Assembly (NCBI RefSeq): GCF_001949145.1
Contig: NW_019091404.1
Span: 2,096,515 to 2,160,514 of the forward strand
Length of the DNA stretch: 64,000 nt
Direction: 5' to 3'
Origin: Acanthaster planci
Taxonomy: Eukaryota; Echinodermata; Asteroidea; Valvatida; Acanthasteridae
Shown: positions 11,364 through 23,450 of the stretch, piece by piece
Position numbering within the stretch: position 1 is the stretch's first letter
How the letters are laid out: every line of letters begins with the position of its first letter
Position numbers and translations under genes: made by a program
The notes under the pieces: model-generated
What the model saw: the letters and a program-made list of their open reading frames with translations, nothing else
Told to the model about the DNA's origin: nothing
Database searches by the model: none

Positions 11364-12075
11364 ATGAGCAATTTTGTGTATACTCAGGAAAAGTGTGAAT
11401 CTTACAACAATTACACTCAGAGAGTTTGTTTGTCGTTGCAAGATTTATTTTCATAGGCATAGATTGAATATAAGAAATTTTAAATACAAGTGATTGATGA
11501 CGGGTAAACAGGGCAATATTGCTACTTATCATGAGCAATTTTTGTTTATAGGTTACTCAAGAAAAGTGTGAATCTTATAACAATTACACTCATAGAGTTT
11601 GTTTGCCGTTGCAGGATTTATTTTCATAGGCATGGATTGGATATAAGAAATTTTAAATACAATTGATTGATGACGGGTAAACAGGGCAATATTGCTACTT
11701 ATCATGAGCAATTTTTGTTTATAGGCTACTCAGGAAAAGTGTGAATCTTACAACAATTACACTCATAGAGTTTGTTTGCCGTTGCAGGATTTATTTTCAT
11801 AGACATAGATTGGATATAAGAAATTTTACATACAATCGATTGGTGACGGGTAAACAGGGCAATATTGCTACTAATCATGAGCAATTTTTGTTTATAGGCT
11901 ACTCAGGAAAAGTGTGAATCTTACAACAATTACACTCAGAGTTTGTTTGCCGTTGCAGGATTTATTTTCATAGACATATATTGGATATTTGAGTTTTGAT
12001 GTACAATAGATTGATGACGGGTGAATGGAGCATTTTAGTTATAGTTTCAAGCCATTGCTATTAATCATGAGCATT
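11364..12075. repeat. Tandem minisatellite, about 173-bp unit, roughly four copies
   Basis: The marker ATGAGCAATTTTTGTTTATA and the following aaaagtgtgaatcttacaac recur at about 11364, 11531, 11704 and 11877, with a divergent last start at 12067. The two central intervals are exactly 173 bp. Together with the neighbouring inverted repeat this resembles non-autonomous elements that carry a core of tandem units, such as the pearl or Helitron-like types of marine invertebrates. That classification is inference. Confidence 0.85.
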
Positions 12076-12078
12076 TCT

Positions 12079-12343
12079 TATATATGTGACCCACTTGTAA
12101 AAATGAGTCTTAAGTCGCCAGAGTCACTTTGGAGTAAAAAGTCCTTTAGACTAATTTTGCACAGTGTAATTCAATAGGAACCCACAGCATCTGTCACCAT
12201 GGAGTGTCCACTTTCATCAGGATGCCAAACTGAGTGATACATTAAAACAAAAACTCACTTTGCTCTTTCCAGTTCAAATGTAAACTCCAAAAGTGGCTCT
12301 GGCGACTTCAAACTCATTTCCACAGGGTGGGTCACATTATATA
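12079..12343. mobile_element. MITE-like element with about 60-bp terminal inverted repeats
   Basis: The left arm at 12079-12138 (containing tgtgacccac and aagtcgccagag) is the imperfect reverse complement of 12281-12343 (ctctggcgactt and gtgggtcaca). The total is about 265 bp with no coding capacity, typical of a non-autonomous DNA transposon. Bases 12344-13790 hold no recognised feature. Confidence 0.8.
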
Positions 12344-13799
12344 CTCCGTAACAGTGTGAACCTCGGTACAATTACCATCGGGGAGAATGGCTGGAGAGTA
12401 GGCAGTTGCCGAAAGCGGTTTTGCATGAATGTCAATATTAATATTTTTGTATATGATTATGGAAAGATATTTAGCTACAGAATATGTATTTACATATTAG
12501 GTGCACCGAGACTTAATGTGGTGTGTGAATGTGAATTTCAACCGTTCTTGAGATAGCATCAATCTTAACTGAATCTGTTTTCGAATCGTGATTAAAAAAA
12601 CTGCTTTACTTTCAGAAGGGCAAATGCCTTCTCAAAGTGTTCCAAATATGTCGTTTCGCAAAACATATTCAAACAGGTGTTTTCTACTTTTTAGATCCCT
12701 GCAAAACTCTTCTTAAATGGAAACACTGGATGTTAGAATTGTTTTGACATCTTAGTTTTCGAGCCATCTCTTTAACTGGTCATAACAAGTGCATATTACT
12801 TGCTAAAATGAAAGTGTGAATTGGAAGAAACTATTATAACCCGGGAGTATGGCAAGGCGGTAGGTGGTGGTGGAAAACGATTTTGGATGGAGCCGCCAAT
12901 TTTATTGATTAATTTTGTACAGACTTTTTGCAAGAAATTTTTCTGCCGAGTTTTTAGGCCCTATGTACTCAGATATTCAACGCAGCAAGACGATTTCGGG
13001 TGACTGGTTTCAATGAAGTTAATAAATAATGAAATGTTTTTAGAAAATAGATGTAACGTTTTCATCTTTTTTTTATATCATTTTAATGACTGGCACACCA
13101 AGGCTGATCAGCAAACCATTATGAGCTGAACAGACCAGAGTTGGAAGTAATCGTGGAGCGGCATTCAGACTACAGTGTCCTGAAACTAAAACATATAATC
13201 CTGCAATGGTAGGTCTGAAAAGGCTGGATAATACAGCTACCCTTAGACCGTAGGAAAAATTAAGGACTGGGCGAATTCCAACACATTTGGCGGAGTATCC
13301 CCCCCCTTCCGGCACCCATGAGGAAGTGTTCCTTGCATGCCGATTCACAAGCTCAGCATTTCCTCCAATCACAAAGCTGGATCAAACCGGTAAAGCTTGT
13401 GATTATTATTATGTGCCACCATACCAAGACGTTGCAAATAAAGGTAAAATTCGCTGTGCATTGTGGGACATGGTTGGACAAATTCAGTTCTCCGGCAGGA
13501 GAGAGGGAAGAAGATTCGTCGGTGTATTTCGACTGGCAGTTTTACTTATTTTTCCTTCTTTCGCTTGCATTGGATGTCCCAATCTATCAAAAAATCCACA
13601 CGTTGTCAACTGACACGGTCAAATACAAATCGCAGGAAGGCAGCCATGCTTTTTACCGTAAACCCAGAAGTCTCAGCAGGGAAACATCTTGATGGCTCAA
13701 GATAAATTGTGATTATTAGCCATATAAATGTGTCAGATGGAATTGCATATGGCGCCAGACCCCCCAGGAACCTGACCCTGGGTCCCAAATATGGTTTCT

Positions 13800-14295
13800 C
13801 CAGGTGCCCTTAAGGGTGCACTGAACTAATTGAAGTCCCATTGAAGACAATGTAAAATCGACCACGTTTGCGGCCCCGGTGCAGGCCACCGAAGTCCCTC
13901 AGGCCTTTCAAACAAAAAACAAAGTGTTCTCGGGTCATTCAGCTCTCAATTCATTTTCAATTTTTAGTGGGTTAACCAATGGAATTTTTAATTATCCACC
14001 CAAAACAAACTCACCTCCCAAAAAGTGAAAGTTCCCAAGCCTGCCAGCGGCCATTTTGCAAATGACATCCCTCCACCTTTTCAGGCTCTTGGGATAATTT
14101 TTCAGTGGCATTTTTCTATGCTTCGCCCTGGGATGGGAGCCCTTGAATCTAGGGAGTTCATTCTGGGCCATTCTTTCACAATCCCATAAATTCTTGGGCC
14201 ACACAATCTCCTCTTTTTCAAAGAAACTGTAGGGGGTACTTTTTGCGCGCCTCGGCCTGCTGAAGAATTTCCCTTAAGTTGGACAGTGCACCCTT
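13800..14295 (+). repeat. Dispersed repeat of about 500 bp, copy 1
   Basis: Blocks such as aattgaagtcccattgaa, gtgggttaaccaat, aatttttaattat and cacaatctcct occur in the same order at 50690-51170. The copies are clearly homologous though well diverged. The ends here carry a short inverted pair, cccttaagggtgcac and gtgcacccttaagg, suggesting an old DNA-transposon-derived unit. Confidence 0.72.
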
Positions 14296-14799
14296 AAGGG
14301 GGAAGTGTGGCGGAAGGGGCGACGCTGAGTGCGTTTGTAAAGAAAGGGGGTGCAGAATAATAATTGTAACAAAAGCAGCATTTTATTCAACATTAAATTC
14401 TTTATATTTTCCCATAAGTACTAGGATACTATACTTCCGTTCTAGGTAAAACGTGTGCACACCCGGCAGACTTCAGATGATTCTAGAACAGCATTTAGTT
14501 TCCGTTCGTATATTATTCAGCGAATACTGCATACCTTACCATCATTTGAATACAGTAGAATGCAATCAACGTATAATCGCCTCTCCAGTGACACCCTCAA
14601 AACATTATTTCCTAAAATGGGTTATCAATCAAAGACATATCATGATCCTTGGGAGGGGGGCAGAATTTTGTGAACGTGATCAAGGACGAAATGGTGTGTG
14701 TTTTCCGTTCTATATAAGAGTCAGTACCCCGCTTAATCAGCGCCAATATCCCGGTGCATTATTATTTAGCGAGGGTGGCCGTTATGTACATTTGAAGCC

Positions 14800-14975
14800 A
14801 GATACGAGACGGAGAGAAACCCCCCCGGCTTTGTGTTGGTCATTGTTTTACTGGAATCTCAGGAATTCTTTTCAGACGTCTGTGCCCGGGGGGGTGTCTG
14901 TTAAGTGACAACAGTCTGGAGACTGTAGGGATTGGACATGTAGGGGATACTCAACGGCTCATTTCTGGCTGGAAA
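14800..14975 (+). repeat. Dispersed repeat, copy 2 (partner of 2050-2235)
   Basis: Shares gagacggag, ctttgtgttggtcattgt, aggaattcttttcagac and tagggattggacatgt with the repeat behind the LINE remnant in intron 1 of copy A. Here no LINE coding sequence is recognisable in front of it. Confidence 0.7.
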
Positions 14976-17900
14976 CAGATTGTTCACAAGCATGTGGCAC
15001 TACTCGGCAGCTCTGGGGCAAGGTCGTTTTGTATGCACTGTGTACATGGGTAATGCAGGTGTTCCCGCTCGACACAAAGTAGTGAGACTTGACATGTGGT
15101 GCTGCCCCCTGAAAACTATGCATGACATATACAGGTCCTAGAGGATCGAGGTTAGCAGAAAAAAAGAAAAGAACTAGATCAGGCTAAAGGCTTACTGGTA
15201 TGTTATATTATCTACCCTCAGCTGAAGCGCTCTCTCGACGATAAAAGTGAGACAAGTTAGTGGGAATTTTTTTCAACGAGGTTCATGTTTCCGCCCAGCG
15301 GACATGTGAAACAATTTTTACACGTAGGGGCCGGGGAGTTCCCATAAACTCACCAACGTACGGACCGGTGAAGTTCATGTAGTTCCCGGTCGGAGCAGAT
15401 GTGTCTGCTCATAGTCTGCTTGACTCCAACCACAGCACCGGGAACCTTCTGAATCCGGTCTACTTGATGATTTGTTCATTTTGGGAACTCTCATGACGCA
15501 AGGAGCAGGGACAGTCAGCGCTGAACAACCGCAAATGCCCTTCCCTTCATTTGCTACGTTTGCATGATTCTCTGAACCATGCATACGTAGTGAGCTAGGT
15601 CGTGGAATTTTAGAAATTGTGTAATTTCTTAATTTTTTTCTTTCAAAACGTGTTTTGTTTTAAATAAATGAGAAGCTAAAGATATTAATCTCATGTTCTT
15701 TATGTTAAGAAAATGTCCCTCTTTAATCTTTTTGAGGACAAAAAAGGGGATAAAACTTGAAGCTTTGCATTGTAGTTCCCTAACCCCAGAGGTAGGCCTA
15801 CAGTTCCCTAACCCTAACCCCACTCAACAGATCTTATCAGAACAATACCTCTTCCAAAAGAGATCTATCCACACGGTGTTACCGCAAGCCCTTTCTTGAG
15901 ACATGAAATGGTTCATTTTGTTTGATTGGGTACATGGAAACAGGTTTAAATGGATCAAATCTGAACTTTATTCAGATCGGTATAAGAGAGGTGCGTTGCA
16001 TCTTCGTCAAAACACCAAGTTTGGGAGTTTACACTTCGTAATACATGTACCAACCGTAAATACTGCCTCCTTTATTTCGTCAAAGACAATCGGAGATTAG
16101 CCAATAAGCGCACCGTGTCTCTTTAATTTTATGTGTGATGCAATATATGTGGCCAACACATACAGAAACCACAGGATGTCGGTCGTCGTCGGGCGGAACT
16201 GCATCAGAGCTGTCCTCTCCATGAATGGAGGATCGTACATGTAGGAGAGTTTAATCATGTAGGCCTATACACGTACCCTAATTCATTTTTTTTTACAAAA
16301 ATGTTCAGCTGTCATAATTAAAAGCAAGTCATAGAGCAAGAGAACAAAACGATCACTGTTTAGATGGCTTCTCGTGCGCATGTACATGTACGAATCTACG
16401 TGATAACAAGCAGTGCGTGACGTCATATTTCTAAAACAAACTGCCTTTGAGTGTTTATAAGCGAAACTCAAACATTTCTAATCAGGTTCATTAACTGGTT
16501 ATCACTACAGATAGAGATACAGTTGGACTCATTTGCGTTTCCACAGTCAAGAAAATTCTGAGCAGCATTGATTTCTGTTAAAGCTGCCTGTTCATTACTC
16601 GCCCCAAAATATCAAGTACACGACACTCAAAATTGTCAGGAAATGCGGTGATCTCTTTAAAATAAATAATTCACTCCGAGTCTGTAATAAAGCCATTCCG
16701 AACGGATGAAAAGAGCTATCCAAAAAGAGGGGGGAAACCGCTCCAAGAGAGTGAAATTTCCATTTTGCCAAGGAGCCATGTTTACGGGACGACTCAAAAA
16801 GAGTTGTCCTTTATTGGCTTCTCTTTTTACAGTGAATGCCACTTCTTTGGAATGGTTTTCACTCCTTTCGGAGCGGTTTCCAATACTGTGAAGTGGATTT
16901 ATAAGGGTCTCACTCTTTCTTGAGGGTTAGGTTTTCTCTTGTTTGCCTTTAGTGGGTAAAGCCATCTCGCAGACGGCCAAAGTCTCATGGAATAGGGAAA
17001 AAACGTGAACAAAATATTCCTCCGGTTTGAGTATCTATCCAGCCTCTCACACTCAATGACACACAATCGGAGGAATAAAGTCCACTCTTACTTGTCCCCG
17101 TGGCCTCATGGAAATGTTAGTTTAACCCAAATTTAGTATGCGTAACAATGGCTTCCCCATTAACGCACTGTGTCCATGAGTGCTCCTGTAGTTAGTAAGT
17201 TCCCGCAACCGAATACCGGGCCATCGGTTATCGATCGCGTGCGGTGAAACACGTGATAAAATTTCTCGTTTTGTTGGAACTGCGACTGGCAATTGCAAAT
17301 GTCAAAGTTGAAATATTAATTGTGAGAACTACCGAAATCGGAGGAACAAGGTGGCGAAACCAGATGAATCCGCAGGAAGAAACTCAGCCGGGGGTCTAGT
17401 CTTGTATTTTATAGGGGCTGTCCCTTTAAGTGTGACATCATTGCTAACAAAACAGTGCCACTCTGAGCACGCATATGTAGCGTCTCAGGGTGCGTGCGTC
17501 CACAATCCAACACGTAGGTTTGACGTTTGCATCACCTGAGTAACCTCCGCACTGTGGAATTGTCACAAATTATCAAGATAAGAATATATCAAAATCCATT
17601 ATGACAATTCCGTGAGTTTAAAGTTTTTCAGGTCTGCAAATATCGTACGCCGCCTTCAAAGTTAGTCGCAAAGATAGATATGTTATCGATTAAACATTAT
17701 TGATGTCGTAATGCTCCTCGATCCTGACGTCAACTGAACCTGCAGAAACAAATTTTTCTTTTTAAATTGTTCTTTTTTATGTAGTCTTTGGTATGGGAGA
17801 AAATAGTGTCACAAAAGCCTTTAAATAATAACAGGTCTGCTGTGGCCAGTAAGGCATGGAATTGAGGGCAAAGCTTCAGAGCAAGTTCAGCTCTGAAGTG

Positions 17901-19436
17901 TCTACTTCTTTTAGACTTAGTGCTTTGGTCAATTGGTACTTTCCTTCAGAGTGGAGATCATTTTTAGGAAAACAATTCCCCCACCCACTTCCCCTGACAT
18001 AAAGCTTGGATACCCCCCTGGACCAGAAACCTTACAATTCCCCTCCCTGTGGACGGGTAGCAAACCACCGTACACCATTGACGTCGCGCCTAATCCAAGT
18101 GTGCGACAGGCAAAATCTTTCCCGCGTCTCTCCAATGCTTTTTAAGGGAAAAGACCCCAGTTCACCATGTCCGGTTCAAACTAAAGTTTTTCCAACCAAT
18201 TTTGGAAGATTTCTCGAAGAGTTTGAATACGACTTAAAACCTGGTTTCATGTTCGCAATAACAAGCATTAGACTTCGTTTCGCATCCTTCAAATAAATGA
18301 ATGTGCATTACGATATATTATAGATACGCGACTGGGATTTCGGATTGACATATTCGTTGTCAATTACAACCAGTATGCATTCGTATTCGCTACAAAATCT
18401 GTCTTCTACCGTGAAGTGAATATTCATTTTCATTTGCTGTAATTTTATAACTGCAGAATATACGTTCAATTCGATAACAATATAAAATTTTAAACAAATC
18501 CTGAAGCCACTTTGATAACATTCTACTCATGAATGTTTACTGTGAGTTTTTTTTATCAAACTGTAAAAAAATAAGGTTTTTATGATTGAAACGTAGCACA
18601 AGAAGGGATGTTCCCTCAGCGCCATTTTTATAGGTTTACTGCAATTGTAGATATGTTAAATTCCAATGACAACATAAATCGTTTATTTCAATCATGAATA
18701 TTCAAAGATTTAACCAATTAACTAAACACTTCTAACAATGTGACTTCTGTTAACACACAAACGAATTCTAACTCTTGACCAGGTATACGTTAAAAAACAC
18801 TTCGCGCGAAATCACCTGCACATTTTCCGAAATGGATTGAGTTCACATGCAGATGAATGCGGGATGGCACAGGTGCATTCGATTTTGCGTAAACATGAAT
18901 GCCAATGCACCCTCATTGAAATAGCATTGAAATAGGACTTTTATTTGTTAAATAGAAGGAGGGATTTGAACGTTCGTTCTATTTTGCTCGAAAACGAATG
19001 CTGGTATCGTTAATTCATTTCCACGTAAAATTGGCCGGGAAAACCTATAGGCCTACTATAGTTCCATACCGGAAAATCCGGACGAAAACAAACAGCACCT
19101 GTGAAAATATACCATATCAGGATACAACACAGGTGATTGACGGCCATTTTCATTTCAACGTGTCAGCTAAATTCCGCTCTTGAAAAAGCCTTGATTCGCA
19201 CTGGAAAAACGTACTGAATGAACTAAATTACAGTCATTATTCGCAAACTTCGATGTTCTTTTGAAATCAAAGAACAAGAACAATCAAAGAAGTCATCTGA
19301 CAATCAGACGATCCAAAACAGCTAAATCAAAATTGCAGTTTTTTTCCAGAGGCCCGGATATGCCTCGAGGTAATCAATAATACTCAGAAGTACACGTGGC
19401 GGGTGAATACCGCGCCTGTCCCTTATTCAGACCGAT
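14976..19436. other. Intergenic spacer, no gene recognised
   Basis: I read this 4.5-kb stretch on both strands and found only short chance ORFs of up to about 96 codons, without recognisable domains or codon bias. A short telomere-like run (ctaaccctaacccc) lies at about 15809-15822. Simple sequence is otherwise scarce. Confidence 0.5.
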
Positions 19437-19541
19437 GCATGACATCGTTTTCAGCCAATCATCGTCATCGCAAGTAGGCCCTCGAAACTCAATGACGACG
19501 TTTGATTGGCCAAGAGTTGGAGTTTGCAGCATCGTTTATAA
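19437..19541 (+). promoter_or_regulatory. Predicted promoter of copy B
   Basis: The block 19437-19462 (gcatgacatcg...agccaatcat) matches 31658-31683 upstream of copy C at about 21 of 26 positions, including a CCAAT box at 19455. A TATA-like TTTATAAT follows at 19535-19542, 81 bp downstream of CCAAT; the spacing is 77 bp at copy C and 79 bp at copy D. An inverted CCAAT (attgg) lies at 19504. Nuclear transcription start sites would be expected near 19566. Confidence 0.55.
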
Positions 19542-19565
19542 TCTTTCGGAAAGTTCTCAAAGGAA

Positions 19566-19698
19566 CCAAAAGTTGTTCCTAGGACAGAATATTCAGAGAG
19601 TGTTGGATGAAACACAAGTCGGGACAAGCTGCTGAATAATTTGCACACGGGCAACCAATCGGTTGGACTTCATTACAAAGAATTTTTCACAAATTTGG
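19566..19698 (+). other. Predicted non-coding leader exon of copy B
   Basis: It begins about 30 bp after the TATA-like box and ends at the donor gg|GTAAGC at 19699. The motif accaatcggttggacttca has a close counterpart, accaaccagttggattca, in the predicted leader exon of copy C. The leader intron would run to about 23378. Confidence 0.45.
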
Positions 19699-21492
19699 GT
19701 AAGCTTCTTGTTTTTATTTTTGTTTAAGCTATTGATTTGTTTGTATTTTTCAGCATCTACGGCATATCTCCAGAATTTTCATCGGTTCTTGCCTCAGTCT
19801 TCGACTGTGTGTCTGAGGTTTTGAGAGTGAAGTGTTTCTATGCCCCGATAACGTTAATACTTGTCGTTCTTCAGAAATCAAACACTGGCCGGAAGTGAGA
19901 CTCGATTTTATTCAACCTTAACTTCCATTCAGAATTTTCTTTGGTCTGGAGGTTGACGGCTAGCATCATCTAATTACACGTTTTCAGCTATGATTTAATC
20001 TCAACATCCCTCCACCCCCTGTGATTGGATCGGCAAAGCTCTGGGCTACAGCGTTTCATTCAAAATTTGTAGATCCATACCCCCACTGCGGGACTAAGTT
20101 TTGGCTTATGCTATTTTCTACCGGTACTTTATGTATTTTTGTGGGCCGAATAAATAATTCCAGCTCAATGTTTATTCCAATTTACAAATACCGTTTTAGT
20201 CAAAGAGTCAAAACATGTCATTAGACGATACATTTCCAAGGATTTTGCTCAAGAATTGTATTTTCATATTTTACCGAACACCCCTAACAATTTTATGGAC
20301 TTGGCGCGCGTAGCGAGTTCTGCGAGTCGCTACACGACACACCTCCTGGACGACATGTTATGCTAGGGACCAGCTCAGACAAACCTGGACCAATCTCGTT
20401 GGGCCTCCAACCCAGACCCCCCCCCCTTTTTCAATGTTGGGTCTATGCGCGCGGTCTGCGCTCCGATTGGACATGATAATGACCACATTGACCTGGCAGT
20501 AGGGGAGGTCGCTTTTGAGCGTATGGCTATACTGCCAGGTGTACCAACAATTTTGTCCAGAATTGCAGGTGCCAGCCCATTTTACGCAGCGGGCATTATC
20601 ACATGTTACTACACGGTGGCGTGACGCGTTTGGACCAATAACAAGGAAATTGTCCCAGGCGTTTATAAAACGTGATAATTTCTGAATACAAGAAAAATTC
20701 ATTACATGGACCCTTGTATCCTGAAGCTCAGATAAAAACAACCGATGGTAGCGATACCCTCGTATTGACAATTGGTGGCTAGGGTCTGGAAATTTGCAAA
20801 ACTGTGATAATTCTCTTCACTTCTCTAACTGTATGTCTTTTTTGGAAATGAGCATTTTACCGTCACTACGGTTTAGTTCTGATACAGGTCGAACCGGAAT
20901 TACTAAACACTGATGACAACCACATTTGAACGTTAAACGTCTTTTTAACTGATCGTTTCCTTTCTTTTTCACTTTCTTTTTATTGTAACTTTCATGCAAG
21001 TATATGGTCAGATTAGCATGGAAGTTAGTATTAGATCATGCGCGTGCTATAATTTTTTATTGCAGCTTAGATTCTATGCAATCTTAATCATTTTTACGCA
21101 TGAACAACTTAAAGATCCACAAGTGTAAGGAAATGCAGCATTATGACTAAACTGCACCTCCAAACGAGCTTCTGATTAATATGGTGGTATCAAGATAGGG
21201 CCAGTCGCTCAGGAAAAACAGCTTGGACACTTTTTGAGTTCTGATTTGACTTTGACCGAGATAAATATTTTTTAAATATTATATTAAAATTAATTATATT
21301 ATATACTTTTTCAACCAACCATCTGCTTTTTGACCTCTTGGTACAGGTCACACCGTAAGTTATAAGGGGAATCATGTCCATCATCGCTTCCGTAAGGACA
21401 CACTGCATATGGAGCAGCGGGAGGCTAAATGGAAATCCACGTGAACTGGCCACTGCATCTAGAATAACAAGCCATTACCGCGGAGCCATCAT

Positions 21493-21803
21493 GGGTGCGT
21501 TCGATTAGCTTACACGTGTAAGTCAACTTACACGAGAGCGTTCATTTAGCCATCATGTGATCTTCGTGCCCGCCCTGGTGTCACCCACCACTACCCCGGC
21601 TGGCGAGCGGTTCTCTGGAGGCTGCCCGAGGGTAATGATATCACTGATGGACTGGTCGAGCATGGACATGATGGAACGAGGCGGGGGCTTGACTTTTTCC
21701 CAGAATGCCTTGGCAAATACACAGCAGCGTTCGATCAGCCTCATTTCGTGGCTTCCCTTGCGTGTAACACTGGTGTATTCAGGGAAGCTAATCGAACGCA
21801 CCC
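21493..21803. mobile_element. Non-autonomous DNA transposon with 19-bp perfect terminal inverted repeats
   Basis: GGGTGCGTTCGATTAGCTT at 21493-21511 is the exact reverse complement of 21785-21803. The 311-bp interior has a GC-rich ORF on each strand (92 and 108 codons overall) but no transposase domain that I recognise. No clear target-site duplication is visible. It sits in the predicted leader intron of copy B; the rest of 19699-23378 shows no gene. Confidence 0.8.
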
Positions 21804-23450
21804 CTTTCAAGCGCACACGCGCGCGTTGCATTCCTTTCCGCCCGATCGGGTGCCGTGAGCGGCCAGAGTGTGCGCGCGCTTAAGTTGAGGCAGGTGAGAG
21901 AGTACAGTGGCCCCGCAGGAGCAGCGTCACTTAAAGATTTGTCAGCAATCAAAACAGGGGAACCAATATTACATTCATGCTGCATTAATTTTGTCACATC
22001 CACTCTTCAACGAAAAAAAAATGAAATTGGTTTGGTCACAAATAGAAGCTGTCATTCATCATGCCGAGGAAGAAATGCAGAGAGCAGTAACTTTATGAGC
22101 ATTTTAGCACTTTCAGTAAGATCTCTTTTCAAGGATGGTTTTTCCACATTTTGAGCTTGAAAACGAAAAAATGTAGCATTCTAGCCACTTAGTTCTAGAC
22201 CCTTAACTGACCTCCAGTAGCATTATTTTATCGGGGTATTGGCTAAAGAACTTTGGACACAAAAGGCCAGTGCAATGTTCACGTCATTGTGTGTAGTTCT
22301 TGTGCTTTTTGTTCGCAGCTTGTAATGTCACTTCAAAATACATGCTGTAGACCCAGGCGCAGGGTTTTCTTTAAATAAAAAACTGTCCAATGAGAAAATT
22401 TGAGTTGCCAGTTTCAACCGAAAATTCCCAAATGGTCAAGCATTAATCCCTGCAGCACCTGACACTATTTGTCGGGAAAGTATGGAAAATTTGAGGTTTT
22501 CAAAACGTGAATTTCCAAAAACAAAAGTCAGATATATTCTTGCATTTAAAAGGAGTAGCTCATTCCACACAGCACGTTCCCAAGAAGAATTTGACTTCAT
22601 GGACCCGTAAAATACTGCGGATTATAGCATTTATAGGGACCTGATGGTTCTGATGGTCTTGGGTTCTCGATGGAAGCGATTTTCCATACTTGAAAGTGCA
22701 ACTGTAATGCGGTGTAATCAATACGTGCTATGAAACAGGAGGACAAACAATATTATTCATGAGTTGAAGGACGTTCGAAGGGCGGAGTAAACGCTGGGCT
22801 TCATGCATTTACAAGTCGTTCAAATACAAGCACAAGTTGTTTTGCTAACGGCGAAATATTTTGTAATCTAGTCAAACTAGGCCATTGTTAATGACTTAAT
22901 TTACATGTAACTAATTTTACTTGTCTCCTGGACAATTCAGGTCCTCTCCAGGCAACTTCAGTTTCTTAATCCGACTGATTTCGCAGCCTCCAACACTAGC
23001 GAGCCTGTCACAAAGTAGCAGTTTCTCTTCTGATGCCGTTAGCTTGTAACCATCTACTCTTGTATGCCAACTTATTCTAGAGTTCCCAGTCACTAACTTA
23101 GTTTTGACAACAAAAAGGTGCAAATTAATGCCTTTGAAATGATGTTCTTGTCTTGTGTCTAATTTCATATCTTATCCCATCTCTTCCCTATTTTTTTTTT
23201 ACCTCGCATCTTACCTTGCAATATCCTTGAATGGAGAAAAGCAATGGTCGTTTGTTGTTTTTCAGCTCTTTTTTTTCAATCTCACCTTATAACCAATCTG
23301 ATAAATTAAAGATGTACTTAATACAACTATGTTCTGAAATCCGAAATTTATTTCCATTTTCCTTTTCTTAGCTTTCAGAAGAAAGAGTCAATTTTTTCAT
23401 CGACCAGTCAAAAGTTCTGCTACAAATCTCATAAAAACTCGGGAAGCAAG

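Noticed and set aside
15795-15825. Telomere-like ctaaccctaacccc
   Set aside because: Only about two units long, isolated; too short to be an interstitial telomere array.
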